From assembly GCF_000472525.1 (NCBI RefSeq), contig NZ_AWZT01000040.1, positions 6,254-67,842 on the forward strand: a DNA stretch of 61,589 nucleotides. Reading direction: 5' to 3'. Below the pieces are notes generated by a model, which was given only the letters and a program-made list of their open reading frames with translations, did no database searches and had not been told where the DNA came from. The stretch is from Paraburkholderia dilworthii (GTDB lineage: Bacteria; Pseudomonadota; Gammaproteobacteria; Burkholderiales; Burkholderiaceae). Positions 8,289 through 17,366 of the stretch are shown piece after piece (the first letter of the stretch is position 1; the number at the start of each line of letters is the position of its first letter). Made by a program: the position numbers and the translations under genes.

Positions 8289-9343
8289 CGGAGCCCCAGG
8301 CCCGCCGCGAGCAGGCCGCTCACCACGCCGCAGACCACCACCGCGAACGCGACGACGGTCAGCACGCGCTTCGGGAACGAACGCCCGAGCATCGCCATCG
8401 ACGGTACGCTGATCAGCGGCAGCGTCATGAGCAGCGCGCCGGCCGGGCCGGCTGCCATGCCGAACGACAGCATCGCCTGAATGATCGGCACTTCGCCCGC
8501 CGTCGGAATCACGAACAGCGTGCCGGCGATGGACAGCGCGACGATCCACAACGCGCTGTTGTCGATATCCGGCCCGATGTGCGGAAAGAGCCACGCGCGC
8601 GCCGCGCCGAGAATTAGCACCAGCACGATGTATTCGGGCACGAGACGCAGCGTCATCCTGCCGAGAATCTTCACCCAGCGCGTGAATGCGGTGCCCGGTT
8701 CTTCAGCGGCGACGAGTTGCGCGATGGCTTCGCGCGACGCCTCGGCTTCCTTCGGCGTCACCATGCGGTTCGCCAGATAGCCGAGGCCGAATACCATCAC
8801 GAGACCGAGAGCGAGCCGCAGGCCCATCCACTGCCAGCCGAGCACGAAGCCCATGAAGATCAGCGTGGCGGGATTGAGCGCGGTATTGCCGAGCCAGAAT
8901 GCGATGGCAGCACCGGGCGCCGCCTGCCGCGCGCGCAGTCCCGCTACCACCGGCGCGGCGCAGCACGTGCACATCATGCCGGGCAATGACATCAGGCCGC
9001 CTTTTACCACGCTGCTGAAGTCGCTGCGGCCGAGCGCGCGTGCGACCCATTGCGGCGGAATCAGCGCCTGCACCGCGGAGCCAAGCAGAAGCCCCAGCAC
9101 CATTGCCTGCCAGATGGCCTTGCCGTAGGCGAACGCGTAGTCGATTGCGGACTGCCACGACGCTTGCGGCGCACTCGCCGACGTACCCATCAGAATCGAC
9201 TTGCCGATCGAATGCTGGCTCGCGGCGACGAACGCGCGGTTGTAATACGGAAACCACTTCACGTAGAAGAGTCCGATGACCGCGATCGCGAGGAACACCA
9301 CCCAGCCAAGTGCGACGCGGGGTTGTCGAAGGGTTGATTGCAT
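8285..9343 (-). CDS. Permease of the DUF318/YraQ-ArsP family with CTCC motif
   Basis: A 352-residue polytopic membrane protein. The signature is PGMMCTCCAAPVVAGL, with Cys125, Cys127 and Cys128. A GNTALNPATLIFMGF segment and a second half ending in PTAGEVPIIQAML follow, as in two-repeat ArsP-like permeases. Known ArsP members export trivalent organoarsenicals through cysteines. Here the gene follows selD and mnmH with 24 bases between mnmH stop and its start, so transport of a selenium or other soft-metalloid compound is a reasonable guess. No arsenic genes are nearby. The start codon lacks a strong ribosome-binding site but is the first ATG. Confidence 0.82.
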   Translation of the reverse strand: MQSTLRQPRVALGWVVFLAIAVIGLFYVKWFPYYNRAFVAASQHSIGKSILMGTSASAPQASWQSAIDYAFAYGKAIWQAMVLGLLLGSAVQALIPPQWVARALGRSDFSSVVKGGLMSLPGMMCTCCAAPVVAGLRARQAAPGAAIAFWLGNTALNPATLIFMGFVLGWQWMGLRLALGLVMVFGLGYLANRMVTPKEAEASREAIAQLVAAEEPGTAFTRWVKILGRMTLRLVPEYIVLVLILGAARAWLFPHIGPDIDNSALWIVALSIAGTLFVIPTAGEVPIIQAMLSFGMAAGPAGALLMTLPLISVPSMAMLGRSFPKRVLTVVAFAVVVCGVVSGLLAAGLGLR

Positions 9344-9367
9344 GTTGTTGTGAGCGTTGGTGTTGGA

Positions 9368-10435
9368 TCAAACAAGAATGGGTGAGCGCTTTTCGAGTTG
9401 CGCGAGCAGCGCTTTAGCCTGATCGACGACGTCGGCGTCGTTCGGCCGGAACTGGATTTGCAGCGCGTGCGGCAGTTGTGTGAAATGCTGATGGCTGCTG
9501 CGCGCGTAGGCGGGATCGTAGTGCAGTTCAATCAGCTCGTTCGCGAGTTCGGCGCGCCGGTTTTCGTCGACGAGTTTTTGCCAGCCGGCGACGCGCTCGC
9601 GGCTATGCAAGCCGATCAAACGTTCGAGTTGCGCCTTCAGCGATTCGGGATCGTCGAACAGCTGTGCGTAGTCGTTGAGCAGAAACGCCGAGCGGTCTTC
9701 GCGGCTCGTCGCCACTTCCACGCAATCGCCGCGATGAAATGTTTCGAGCAGCGCGACCGGCAGCGTGATCGCGCCGATGCGACGGCTCTCCGCTTCGACG
9801 AATACCGGCCGCGCGGGATCGAAGCCGCGCAGCGCGCTCACGAGCAACGTGTCGAAGCCCTTTTGCGACGGCTGTGCGACGCCCGCCCACGCGCCGAGCA
9901 GCGAGCCGCGATGCGCGGCGAGCGCTTCGAGGTCCAGCGTCTGTGCACGTGCTTCGTGGAGCGCGGCGAGGAGCCGCGTCTTGCCGCTGCCGGTCGGGCC
10001 GACCAGCGCGACATAGCGAAAGTGGCTCGGCAGCGTGGTGAGCGCCTCGACGGTCGCGCGCCGATAGGTCTTGTAGCCGCCGTCGAGTTGACGCGCGGGC
10101 CAGCCGATCATGTTGAAGAGCGATGTGACCGAGCCCGAGCGCTTGCCGCCGCGCCAGCAATAAATAAGCGGTCGCCAGTTGCGCGGCCGGTTGGCGAACG
10201 TCGTTTCCAGATGACGCGCGATGTTGCGGGCCACCAGCGCCGCGCCGACCTTCGTGGCCTCGAACGGCGACACCTGCTTGTACATCGTGCCAACCAGAAC
10301 CCGTTCCTCGTTGCTCAGCACCGGCGCGTTCATCGCACCCGGAATATGGTCCTCGGCGAACTCGAGAGGCGTGCGTACGTCGATGATTTCATCGAAATCA
10401 CCTGCTTGATCGAGACTGACGAGTAGGTTTTTCAA
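9368..10435 (-). CDS. mnmH: tRNA 2-selenouridine synthase
   Basis: MnmH (SelU) replaces the sulfur of 2-thiouridine at the tRNA wobble position with selenium from selenophosphate, by way of a geranylated intermediate. The 355 residues show an N-terminal rhodanese domain with IIDVRTPLEFAEDHIPGA and the active cysteine in YCWRGGKRSGS (Cys93). A P-loop domain follows with GPTGSGKT at 146-153 and later VFVEAESRRIG. The frame starts with TTG at 10435 followed by Lys-Asn; this fits the family's N-terminus, although no good ribosome-binding site is seen. It follows selD, which makes its selenium donor, on the same strand. Confidence 0.95.
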   Translation of the reverse strand: MKNLLVSLDQAGDFDEIIDVRTPLEFAEDHIPGAMNAPVLSNEERVLVGTMYKQVSPFEATKVGAALVARNIARHLETTFANRPRNWRPLIYCWRGGKRSGSVTSLFNMIGWPARQLDGGYKTYRRATVEALTTLPSHFRYVALVGPTGSGKTRLLAALHEARAQTLDLEALAAHRGSLLGAWAGVAQPSQKGFDTLLVSALRGFDPARPVFVEAESRRIGAITLPVALLETFHRGDCVEVATSREDRSAFLLNDYAQLFDDPESLKAQLERLIGLHSRERVAGWQKLVDENRRAELANELIELHYDPAYARSSHQHFTQLPHALQIQFRPNDADVVDQAKALLAQLEKRSPILV

Positions 10436-10574
10436 GGGTGTACGGAGGAAAAGCGGACAAAGGACGCCGGAAAGGCCGAAATTATCGCATGCGGCGCGAG
10501 TGGCGGCAGGGCGCTGCTTTCCAGGACCTTTCAGGCGCCTTGCCAGCCGCTGATTTCTCCTCGACCACTTTCTC

Positions 10575-11639
10575 TCAGACCACTTCGACGCGCCCTTCGC
10601 CTGCCACCATCTGGCCGATCACGCGAGCGTCGCCGAAACCGTCGGCGTGAAAAAGCGCGAGGACGTCGTCCACACTATCCGGCGAACAGGAAACCAGCAG
10701 GCCGCCCGAGGTTTGCGGGTCGGTGAGCAAGGTGCGCGCGCTCGCCGGTAACGTCGCCGGCAACGTGATGTCTTTACCGTAGGCGTTCCAGTTGCGACCG
10801 GACGCACCCGTGAAAACGCCCGCGTCAGCAAATTCGACGACGCCCGGCAGCCACGGCAGATCGGCGTAACGCACACGTGCGGTCAGATTCGAGCCGCGCG
10901 CCAGTTCCAGCGTATGGCCGAGCAGCCCAAAGCCGGTGATGTCCGTGAGCGCATGTACGCCGTCGAGCGCGGCGAGTTCGGCGCCTGGCCGGTTGAGCTT
11001 GGTCGTCGCGCCGATCATCGCGGCGTAGCCGCTTGCGTCGAGCCGGTCTTTCTTCAGCGCGGCCGAAAGCACGCCGACGCCGAGCGGTTTGCCGAGAATC
11101 AGCACGTCGCCGGCCTGCGCGCCCGCGTTGCGCTTCACCCGCCGCGGATCGACCACGCCAATCGCGACGAGACCGTAGATCGGCTCCACTGAGTCGATCG
11201 AATGCCCGCCCGCGAGCGGAATGCCTGCGTCGGCGCACACCGACTCGCCGCCTTTGAGCACCGCCGCAATCACGTCGTGCGGCAACACGTTGATCGGCAT
11301 GCCGACGATGGCGAGTGCCATCAGCGGTTTGCCGCCCATTGCATAGACGTCGGAGAGTGCGTTGGTCGCGGCAATGCGGCCGAAGTCGAACGGATCGTCG
11401 ACGATCGGCATGAAGAAATCCGTGGTCGCGACAATGGCCTGCTCGTCGTTGAGCTTGTAGACGGCGGCGTCGTCGGCAGTATCGTTGCCGACCAGCAGGT
11501 CGGGGAAGAACGGCAGCGGCGCGCTACGCTTGAGCAGATCTGCGAGCAGGCCGGGGGCGATCTTGCAGCCGCAGCCGCCGCCGTGCGACAGGCTGGTCAG
11601 GCGGGGCGAGGAGCTGGCTTGAGCTTGAGTGTCGATCAT
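10575..11639 (-). CDS. selD: Selenide, water dikinase (selenophosphate synthetase)
   Basis: SelD makes selenophosphate from selenide and ATP. The 354-residue protein has the glycine-rich active site GGGCGCKIAPG with Cys23 and Lys26 in the positions of the catalytic pair of the E. coli enzyme. It is therefore the Cys form, not a selenoprotein. Further AIRS-family marks are NDEQAIVATTDFFMPIVDDPFD and AGGHSID in order. It is the first gene of a minus-strand run selD-mnmH-permease-44-aa peptide. selA, selB and tRNA-Sec are not in the window, so here selenophosphate is visibly linked only to tRNA modification. Confidence 0.96.
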   Translation of the reverse strand: MIDTQAQASSSPRLTSLSHGGGCGCKIAPGLLADLLKRSAPLPFFPDLLVGNDTADDAAVYKLNDEQAIVATTDFFMPIVDDPFDFGRIAATNALSDVYAMGGKPLMALAIVGMPINVLPHDVIAAVLKGGESVCADAGIPLAGGHSIDSVEPIYGLVAIGVVDPRRVKRNAGAQAGDVLILGKPLGVGVLSAALKKDRLDASGYAAMIGATTKLNRPGAELAALDGVHALTDITGFGLLGHTLELARGSNLTARVRYADLPWLPGVVEFADAGVFTGASGRNWNAYGKDITLPATLPASARTLLTDPQTSGGLLVSCSPDSVDDVLALFHADGFGDARVIGQMVAGEGRVEVV

Positions 11640-11786
11640 CGTGGCGCGAATCTGTGGCTTCGAATGATCGCATTATGAGGGTTGTGGACTCGTTGCGCTG
11701 CGGATTGGCCGCGAGCCGGGCCGCCAGCCGGGCCGCGGGCTGTGGGCTTCGGGCAGCGCCGCGTCGCATCGTGCCCGGCGCAGGAT

Positions 11787-12107
11787 TCAACGCAGGATGT
11801 CGGTCGCTTTGTGATTCCCGTCCACGCCGTCGACGAGAATCACCGGTCCGCGAGCATGCTGCATGCGCAACGGCAGGATGCGCCGATACGCGTCCGACGC
11901 ATACCAGGCGCGCGCTGCCGCGAGATCGGGAAACGCAATTGCGATCAGGTCGCCGTGCCACTCGCCTTCGACGATTTCCGGTCGTGCACCGTGCACGATG
12001 AAATGGCCGCCGAACGGCGCGAGCGTGGCGTCGATACGTTCAAGGTATTCGACGATTTCGGCGCACATATCAACCTCGTGCAAATGGGCAATCGCATACG
12101 CAGTCAT
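11787..12107 (-). CDS. DUF1330 domain protein
   Basis: A 106-residue protein of the dimeric alpha-beta-barrel type. It begins MTAYAIAHLHEVD, with GGHFIVHGA and the late AFPDLAAARAWYASDAY that mark DUF1330. AAGGAG sits 5 bases before the ATG at 12107, so the longer frame from 12125 is not used. Members are small monooxygenase-like folds of unknown role. It lies downstream of the transketolase operon in the same direction but is separated by 108 bases that hold a 17-bp palindrome, so it may have its own promoter. Confidence 0.82.
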   Translation of the reverse strand: MTAYAIAHLHEVDMCAEIVEYLERIDATLAPFGGHFIVHGARPEIVEGEWHGDLIAIAFPDLAAARAWYASDAYRRILPLRMQHARGPVILVDGVDGNHKATDILR

Positions 12108-12180
12108 GGTCACTCCTTTACGCATGGAGAAATTCGAACTTGCATGCTGCGTATGATTGCCTTCGTCCGGCCGTGTGTCG

Positions 12181-12197
12181 ATTACCTCGCAGGTAAT
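12181..12197. promoter_or_regulatory. 17-bp palindrome ATTACCT-CGC-AGGTAAT
   Basis: A perfect 7-bp inverted repeat with a 3-base centre. It lies between the end of the transketolase operon (12216) and the DUF1330 start (12107). It could be an operator for the latter or a terminator hairpin for the former; no U run follows on the minus strand, which favours an operator. Confidence 0.4.
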
Positions 12198-12215
12198 GGA
12201 ATCGCCATACGCGGA

Positions 12216-13226
12216 TTAAACCAGCCAGCCCTTGATCGCCTCGATCATCGCCGATGTCGAAATGCCATAGCGGTCGTGCAGCGTCGGCAATGCCCCGGCA
12301 GCGAGGAACGCATCGGGCAGCGCGACCTGTTTGAACGCACACGACACACCGGCGCGCATCAGTTCGGCTGCAACCGCTTCACCGAGCCCGCCAATCGTCG
12401 TATGGTTCTCCGCCACCACGACGAGCCTGCCGGAACGCTTCGCTTCTCGCAGAATCGTCTGCGTGTCGAGCGGCTTGATGGTCGGCACGTGCAGCACGCC
12501 CACGCCGATGTGCTCGCGTTCCAGCGCCTTCGCGACTTCCAGTGCACGCATGGTCATGATGCCCGACGAGATGACGAGCACTTCGGCACCGTCGCGCAGC
12601 ATCTTTGCCTTGCCGAGTTCGAACGTGTAGTCGTATTCGTCGAGCATGGCAGGCACATTGCCGCGCAATAGGCGTGCATATACAGGGCCGTTGTGCGCGG
12701 CAATCGCGGGCACCATCTGTTCGATATCGAGCGCATCGCACGGATCGATGACGGTCATGTTCGGCATTGCGCGCATCAGCGCGAGGTCTTCAGCGGCCTG
12801 GTGGCTTGGGCCGTAACCCGTCGTCAGACCCGGCAATGCGCAGACTATCTTCACGTCGAGATTGTCTTCCGCGATGGCCTGGTGCATGAAGTCATACGCA
12901 CGGCGCGTCGCGAACACCGCATAGGTCGTGACGAACGGCTGCGCGCCTTCGTGCGCGAGACCCGCCGCCGCACCCATCAGCAATTGTTCGGCCATGCCCA
13001 TCTGGTAATAGCGCTCGGGAAACTCCTTCGCGAAGATGTGCAGGTCTGTGTACTTGCCGAGGTCGGCGGTCATGCCGACAACATTCGTCTTCTGTCGAGC
13101 CAGTTCGACGAGCGCGTGACCGAACGGCGCCGAGCGCGTGAGCTGGCCTTCACCGGCAATGGACGCGATCATCGCCGAAGTCTTCAGGCGCGGTTTGCTC
13201 GTGGTTGCGTTGCTGATGCTTGTCAT
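12216..13226 (-). CDS. Transketolase-like protein, C-terminal subunit
   Basis: The 336-residue second half of a split transketolase. It contains the pyrimidine-binding domain (FVTTYAVFATRRAYDFMHQ, GPSHQAAEDLALMRAMPN) and the C-terminal transketolase domain (GGLGEAVAAEL). The catalytic Glu and ThDP-contacting part are expected near YYQMGMAEQ. The ATG at 13226 overlaps the stop of the N-terminal subunit (ATGA), which fixes the start and ensures equal synthesis of both halves. Together they transfer two-carbon ketol units between sugars. The SDR and carrier genes upstream suggest an unusual sugar or sugar-acid pathway rather than the pentose phosphate pathway. Confidence 0.92.
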   Translation of the reverse strand: MTSISNATTSKPRLKTSAMIASIAGEGQLTRSAPFGHALVELARQKTNVVGMTADLGKYTDLHIFAKEFPERYYQMGMAEQLLMGAAAGLAHEGAQPFVTTYAVFATRRAYDFMHQAIAEDNLDVKIVCALPGLTTGYGPSHQAAEDLALMRAMPNMTVIDPCDALDIEQMVPAIAAHNGPVYARLLRGNVPAMLDEYDYTFELGKAKMLRDGAEVLVISSGIMTMRALEVAKALEREHIGVGVLHVPTIKPLDTQTILREAKRSGRLVVVAENHTTIGGLGEAVAAELMRAGVSCAFKQVALPDAFLAAGALPTLHDRYGISTSAMIEAIKGWLV

Positions 13227-14068
13227 GCTTGTCTCCCTGCTTCCAGTGCTTCGAGCGCCAATTGCCATTCGTGCGCATCGACGCGGATAAAGTGGTTCTT
13301 TTCGCGTTCTTCGAGGAACGGCACTCCGCAACCCATGCGCGTATCCGCGACAATCATGCGCGGCTGCGTGCCGGAATGCTTGCGGGCTGCATCGAACGCG
13401 GCGGCCACGGCACCGATATCGTTGCCGTCCACGCGTTGCGTGAACCAGCCGAACGCTTCGAGCTTTTCGACTAGCGGTTCGAACGCCATGATCTGCGTCG
13501 ACGGTCCGTCGGCCTGCTGGTTGTTCACGTCTACCACTGCAATCAGGTTGTCGAGCTTCCAGTGGCTCGCGGACATGATGCCTTCCCAAATCGCGCCTTC
13601 ATCGAGTTCGCCGTCGGAGAACAGCGTATACACGAACGACTTCGAGCCCTTGCGTTTGAGTCCGAGGCACCGGCCGACCGCGATCGTCAGGCCGTGTCCG
13701 AGCGAGCCGCCGGACATCTCCATGCCGGGCGTGTAGCTCGCCATGCCGGACATGGGCAGACGGCTGTCGTCGCTGCCGTAGGTCTCCAGTTCTTCGGCGG
13801 GCAGAATGCCGGCTTCGAGCAGCGCCGCGTACAACGCGATCGCGTAGTGTCCGTTGGAGAGCAGAAAGCGGTCGCGTTCTTCCCACTCGGGATCTTCCGG
13901 GCGATAGCGCATTGCGCCGAAGTACGCGACGGCCAGCACGTCGGCAATGTCGAGCGCCTGGCCGATATAGCCCTGGCCCTGCACCTCGCCCATTAACAGC
14001 GCGTTTTTTCGGATGCGATAAGCGTGCTCGGCAAGCGATGCCGTCGACGCATCAGTTGGATTGTTCAT
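13223..14068 (-). CDS. Transketolase-like protein, N-terminal subunit
   Basis: The 281-residue ThDP-binding half. GQGYIGQALDIADVLAVAYF leads the fold, SGGSLGHGL is conserved, and GDG-type ThDP/Mg binding is seen as FSDGELDEGAIWE...VVDVNNQQADG. AGGAG sits 7 bases before the ATG. Split transketolases occur in specialised sugar pathways such as apulose-phosphate or sulfosugar degradation. This operon has no kinase, so neither can be assigned. It follows the MFS gene by 36 bases and is coupled to the C-terminal subunit. Confidence 0.92.
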   Translation of the reverse strand: MNNPTDASTASLAEHAYRIRKNALLMGEVQGQGYIGQALDIADVLAVAYFGAMRYRPEDPEWEERDRFLLSNGHYAIALYAALLEAGILPAEELETYGSDDSRLPMSGMASYTPGMEMSGGSLGHGLTIAVGRCLGLKRKGSKSFVYTLFSDGELDEGAIWEGIMSASHWKLDNLIAVVDVNNQQADGPSTQIMAFEPLVEKLEAFGWFTQRVDGNDIGAVAAAFDAARKHSGTQPRMIVADTRMGCGVPFLEEREKNHFIRVDAHEWQLALEALEAGRQA

Positions 14069-14104
14069 GTCGTCTCCTGTGATCAGCGGAGTAGTTGAAA
14101 AGGG

Positions 14105-15433
14105 TCAGCGGTTGACGGATTTCGCGGGCACCAGAAAGACGAGGCAGGCGCCAAGCGTGACTGCAACCGAAATGAAGATCAGCCCCGCGGTCGACCGGCC
14201 TGTCAGATCGTTGAGCCAGCCCACGATTGCGGGAGAAAAGAAGCCCGCGAGGTTGGCGAAACAGTTCACGGCTGCGATGCCGGCTGCGGCCGACATGCCG
14301 CCGAGCAATGCCGTCGGCAGCGACCAGAACTGCGAGGACGACGCGAGGATGCCGGCAGCCGCAATGCTCAAACACACGATCGACGCGGGCACGCTGCTGA
14401 GCGTAGGCAGGACCGCAAAGCCCGCTGCCGCGATCAGCATCGGAATGGCCAGGTGAAGCCTGCGTTCACGGCGGCGGTCCGCGCTCATGCCGATCAGCGG
14501 CAACGCGATGATCGCGCACAGATACGGAATCGCGGTGAACACGCCCACCCACAGCGGATCGGCGACACCTGATTTACGGATGATCGTCGGCAGCCAGAAA
14601 GTCAGCCCGTACTGGCCGAGTACCACGCAGAAATAGATCGCGGCCATCAGCCACAAGCGGCGGTCGCCGATGAACGAGCGGATCGAAACGTGAGCGGTGG
14701 TGTGCGCGTTATCGCCGGCGACATTGCGTGCAAGCAGATTCTTTTCCGACTCGGTGAGCCATTTCGCCTTGGCAATGCCGTCGTCGAGATAAAGAAGAAT
14801 CGCGACGCCGAGCACGAGCGACGGCAGCGCTTCGAGCATGAACAGCCACTTCCAGCCGGCCATGTCCATTGCGCCGTGAAGCGAATGCATGATCCAGCCC
14901 GACACCGGACCGCCGACTATGCCCGCAAGCGGAATCGCCATAAAAAAGAGCGAAAGCGCCTTGGCCCGGCGCGCAGCGGGAAACCAGTACGTCAGATAAA
15001 GAATCACACCGGGCGCGAAGCCCGCTTCCGCAACGCCGAGCAGAAAGCGCAATACATAGAACGCGGTGGGCGACTTCACGAAAACAAAGGATGCCGAAAT
15101 TACCGCCCACGTCAGCATGATTCGCGCGAGCCACTTGCGCGCACCGACACGATGGAGCACAAGATTGCTCGGCACCTCGAACAGGAAGTAACCGAGAAAG
15201 AAGATACCCGCGCCCATGCCGTAGACGGTTTCGCTGAAACGCAGATCATTGAGCATCTGTAGTTTGGCAAAGCCGACGTTGACGCGGTCCAGATATGCGC
15301 CCAGATAGCACAGCATGAGAAACGGAATCAGCCTGCGGCTTACTTTGGCATAGGTGCGCGACTCGAAGCTCGTCGAGTCCGCGTGTGTCAACAGATCGCC
15401 GTCGATGGGCGAAGCACTGTACTTCGATTTCAT
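14105..15433 (-). CDS. MFS transporter, ACS family
   Basis: A 442-residue 12-helix carrier. RRLIPFLMLCYLGAYLDRVN opens helix 1, FEVPSNLVLHRVGARKWLAR and GVAEAGFAPGVILYLTYWFP follow, and the second half ends in SLGACLVFLVPAKSVN-like residues. AAGGAG precedes the ATG at 15433; the longer frame upstream lacks such a site and overlaps the SDR gene. It lies between the SDR and transketolase genes in one operon and most likely imports the sugar acid or polyol they process. Confidence 0.9.
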   Translation of the reverse strand: MKSKYSASPIDGDLLTHADSTSFESRTYAKVSRRLIPFLMLCYLGAYLDRVNVGFAKLQMLNDLRFSETVYGMGAGIFFLGYFLFEVPSNLVLHRVGARKWLARIMLTWAVISASFVFVKSPTAFYVLRFLLGVAEAGFAPGVILYLTYWFPAARRAKALSLFFMAIPLAGIVGGPVSGWIMHSLHGAMDMAGWKWLFMLEALPSLVLGVAILLYLDDGIAKAKWLTESEKNLLARNVAGDNAHTTAHVSIRSFIGDRRLWLMAAIYFCVVLGQYGLTFWLPTIIRKSGVADPLWVGVFTAIPYLCAIIALPLIGMSADRRRERRLHLAIPMLIAAAGFAVLPTLSSVPASIVCLSIAAAGILASSSQFWSLPTALLGGMSAAAGIAAVNCFANLAGFFSPAIVGWLNDLTGRSTAGLIFISVAVTLGACLVFLVPAKSVNR

Positions 15434-15510
15434 GTTTGTCTCCTTCCATGAGCCCCGGGTTCGCCCGGGTGCCGCGAACACCACGCCGCCTCGCAGGCGG
15501 GCGGCTGTCG

Positions 15511-16260
15511 TCAATGAATCAGCATGCCGCCGTTCACGTCGAGCGTGATGCCCGTCAGATACGTCGAGAGGTCGCTCACGAGAAAGAGGCACGCGTTCGC
15601 GACATCGGCGGCGTCGCCTAAACGGCCGAGCGGAATGCCTTTGATGATGTCCACGCGCATCTCGGCGGTGAGCTTGTCGCCGGTGATGTCGGTCTGGATC
15701 AGACCCGGCGTGATCGAGTTGACGCGAATGCTGTCGGGACCGAATTCGCGGGCCATCGCACGCGCAAGACCGAGCACACCGGCTTTCGCCGCGCTGTAAT
15801 GCGGGCCGCCGAAAATGCCGCCGCCGCGTTGCGCCGACACCGACGACATGCACACGATGCTGCCGTGCTTCTGTTCCTTCATCGCCGGCAATACGGCTTG
15901 CGACATGTAGAGCGTGCCGCGCAGATTCACATCGACGATCGCGTCGAAGCCGTCGGCGGTGATATCCATCGTGCGTACCGGCTGTGTGATGCCTGCGTTA
16001 TTGACGAGGCCGTCGATGCGGCCATAGCGTTCGAGCGTCGCCGTTGCGGCTTTCACGCACGCGGCTTTGTCGGTGACGTCGCAGCCGAGGCCGAGGTGTG
16101 CCGCGCCGAGGTCGGCGGCGGCTGCTTTGGCGTCTTCCTCGCGCAGATCGAGAATCACGACGCGCGCGCCCTGTGCTGCCAGTGCTTGGGCAGTCGCTTT
16201 GCCGATTCCACGCGGGGAAGCCGCGCCCGTGACGATAACCACCTTGTTCTCGAGCAGCAT
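15511..16260 (-). CDS. Short-chain dehydrogenase/reductase
   Basis: A classical SDR of 249 residues. The cofactor motif TGAASPRGIG is at 11-20, NNAG at 87-90, and the catalytic triad is Ser140, Tyr155 and Lys159 (YSAAK). GGAG 8 bases before the ATG at 16260 fixes the start. Asp38 after the second strand (ILDLRE) suggests NAD(H) preference. As first structural gene after the LysR gene, it probably oxidises the hydroxyl of the imported compound to give the keto sugar needed by the transketolase. The substrate is not known. Confidence 0.9.
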   Translation of the reverse strand: MLLENKVVIVTGAASPRGIGKATAQALAAQGARVVILDLREEDAKAAAADLGAAHLGLGCDVTDKAACVKAATATLERYGRIDGLVNNAGITQPVRTMDITADGFDAIVDVNLRGTLYMSQAVLPAMKEQKHGSIVCMSSVSAQRGGGIFGGPHYSAAKAGVLGLARAMAREFGPDSIRVNSITPGLIQTDITGDKLTAEMRVDIIKGIPLGRLGDAADVANACLFLVSDLSTYLTGITLDVNGGMLIH

Positions 16261-16344
16261 CACTTGTCTCCTGAATGTTGATGTGATGGCGCAAGTGTCC
16301 GGCACGCCGCGCGTCGCATCAACGCGGTCCGGCTCAACTATGCT

Positions 16345-16357
16345 TGAGAAATTTTCA
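16345..16357. promoter_or_regulatory. Putative LysR box upstream of SDR operon
   Basis: TGAGAAATTTTCA has the T-N11-A form with near-complete dyad symmetry, 85 bases upstream of the SDR start. It is a likely binding site for the LysR protein encoded just upstream. Confidence 0.45.
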
Positions 16358-16469
16358 GGTGTCCGTCTGGGAGAGCGGGGCGCTTGCTGCGCCACGGTTT
16401 GCGGGCCGCGAACCTATCCACGAACGAGGAAGATGCTGGAATACCCTGGTGTCGATCTGCCGGCGACTT

Positions 16470-17366
16470 CTAGGCCGCGCGCGCTCTATGACCGATCTCC
16501 CGCTCGATCCACGCGATGAATCGCGCGACGCGCGGCAACTCCGCATTTTGTGGCGGATATACGAGATGATGCGCGCCGACCTCGACTGCATGCGAGTGAT
16601 CGAACACCGGCACGAGCGCGCCTTCCTTGATCCGCACCGACGCAAGCATCAGACTTTCGAGCGCGATGCCGAGCCCGAGCGCCGCGGTTTCGAGCGACAT
16701 GTACGAACGGTCGAAAGAGAAATCGAAGGTCTTGTGTGCGGCGGACACCCCGGTGCGCCCGAACCATTGCTTCCACTGAACGAGCGGTGTCTCCGAGTAG
16801 ATCAGGCGATGCGCGAGCAGATCTTCCGGCGTCTTCACCGGGTGGTTCTGCAAATATGCCGGCGATGCGAGCGGCGCGATGAACTCGTTGCGCAGCGTCC
16901 GCACTTCGAGATCGCGCCAGTTCGCGTAACCGTGACGTATGTCGATGTCGTAATAGCCGCTTGTGAACGACACGTCTTCGTATGAGCAGGCCAGGTTTAA
17001 TTGAATGTCCCCATTCGCTTCCTGAAACGACGCGAGCCGCGGCAGCAGCCACATGAGCCCGAAGCTTGGGCTCGAATGCACACGCAGAATCTCGACTTCT
17101 CTACGGCTCGATGCGCGCTCGGTCGCGCGGCTCAGATCCGCGAGAGAACCCGTCACGTCCGACAGATAGCGCTCGCCTGTCGGCGTGAGCACGAGGCCCC
17201 GGCCGGAGCGATAGAACAGTGCCTGGCCGATGATCGACTCGAGATTGCTGATCTGATGGCTCACCGCGGAAGCGGTCAACCCAAGCTCCTCCGACGCACG
17301 ATTGACGCTCCCGGTTCGGGCCACGCTCTCGAAAGCGATGATGGCTTTGACGGGTGGTATGCGCAT
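16470..17366 (-). CDS. LysR-family regulator (GcvA-like)
   Basis: A 298-residue activator-type regulator. The helix-turn-helix at about residues 7-60 reads KAIIAFESVARTGSVNRASE and SAVSHQISNLE, the GcvA branch. A substrate-binding domain fills the rest. I start it at the ATG at 17366, matching the family N-terminus MRIPPVK; the reading frame is open further upstream, but the extra 36 residues look noncoding. It precedes the SDR-MFS-transketolase genes in the same direction, an unusual arrangement for LysR, with 209 bases between for a separate promoter. Confidence 0.9.
   Translation of the reverse strand: MRIPPVKAIIAFESVARTGSVNRASEELGLTASAVSHQISNLESIIGQALFYRSGRGLVLTPTGERYLSDVTGSLADLSRATERASSRREVEILRVHSSPSFGLMWLLPRLASFQEANGDIQLNLACSYEDVSFTSGYYDIDIRHGYANWRDLEVRTLRNEFIAPLASPAYLQNHPVKTPEDLLAHRLIYSETPLVQWKQWFGRTGVSAAHKTFDFSFDRSYMSLETAALGLGIALESLMLASVRIKEGALVPVFDHSHAVEVGAHHLVYPPQNAELPRVARFIAWIEREIGHRARAA

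Noticed and set aside
11714..11736. Two copies of AGCCGGGCCGC upstream of selD
   Set aside because: Only two short GC-rich units; not enough for a defined repeat family or operator.
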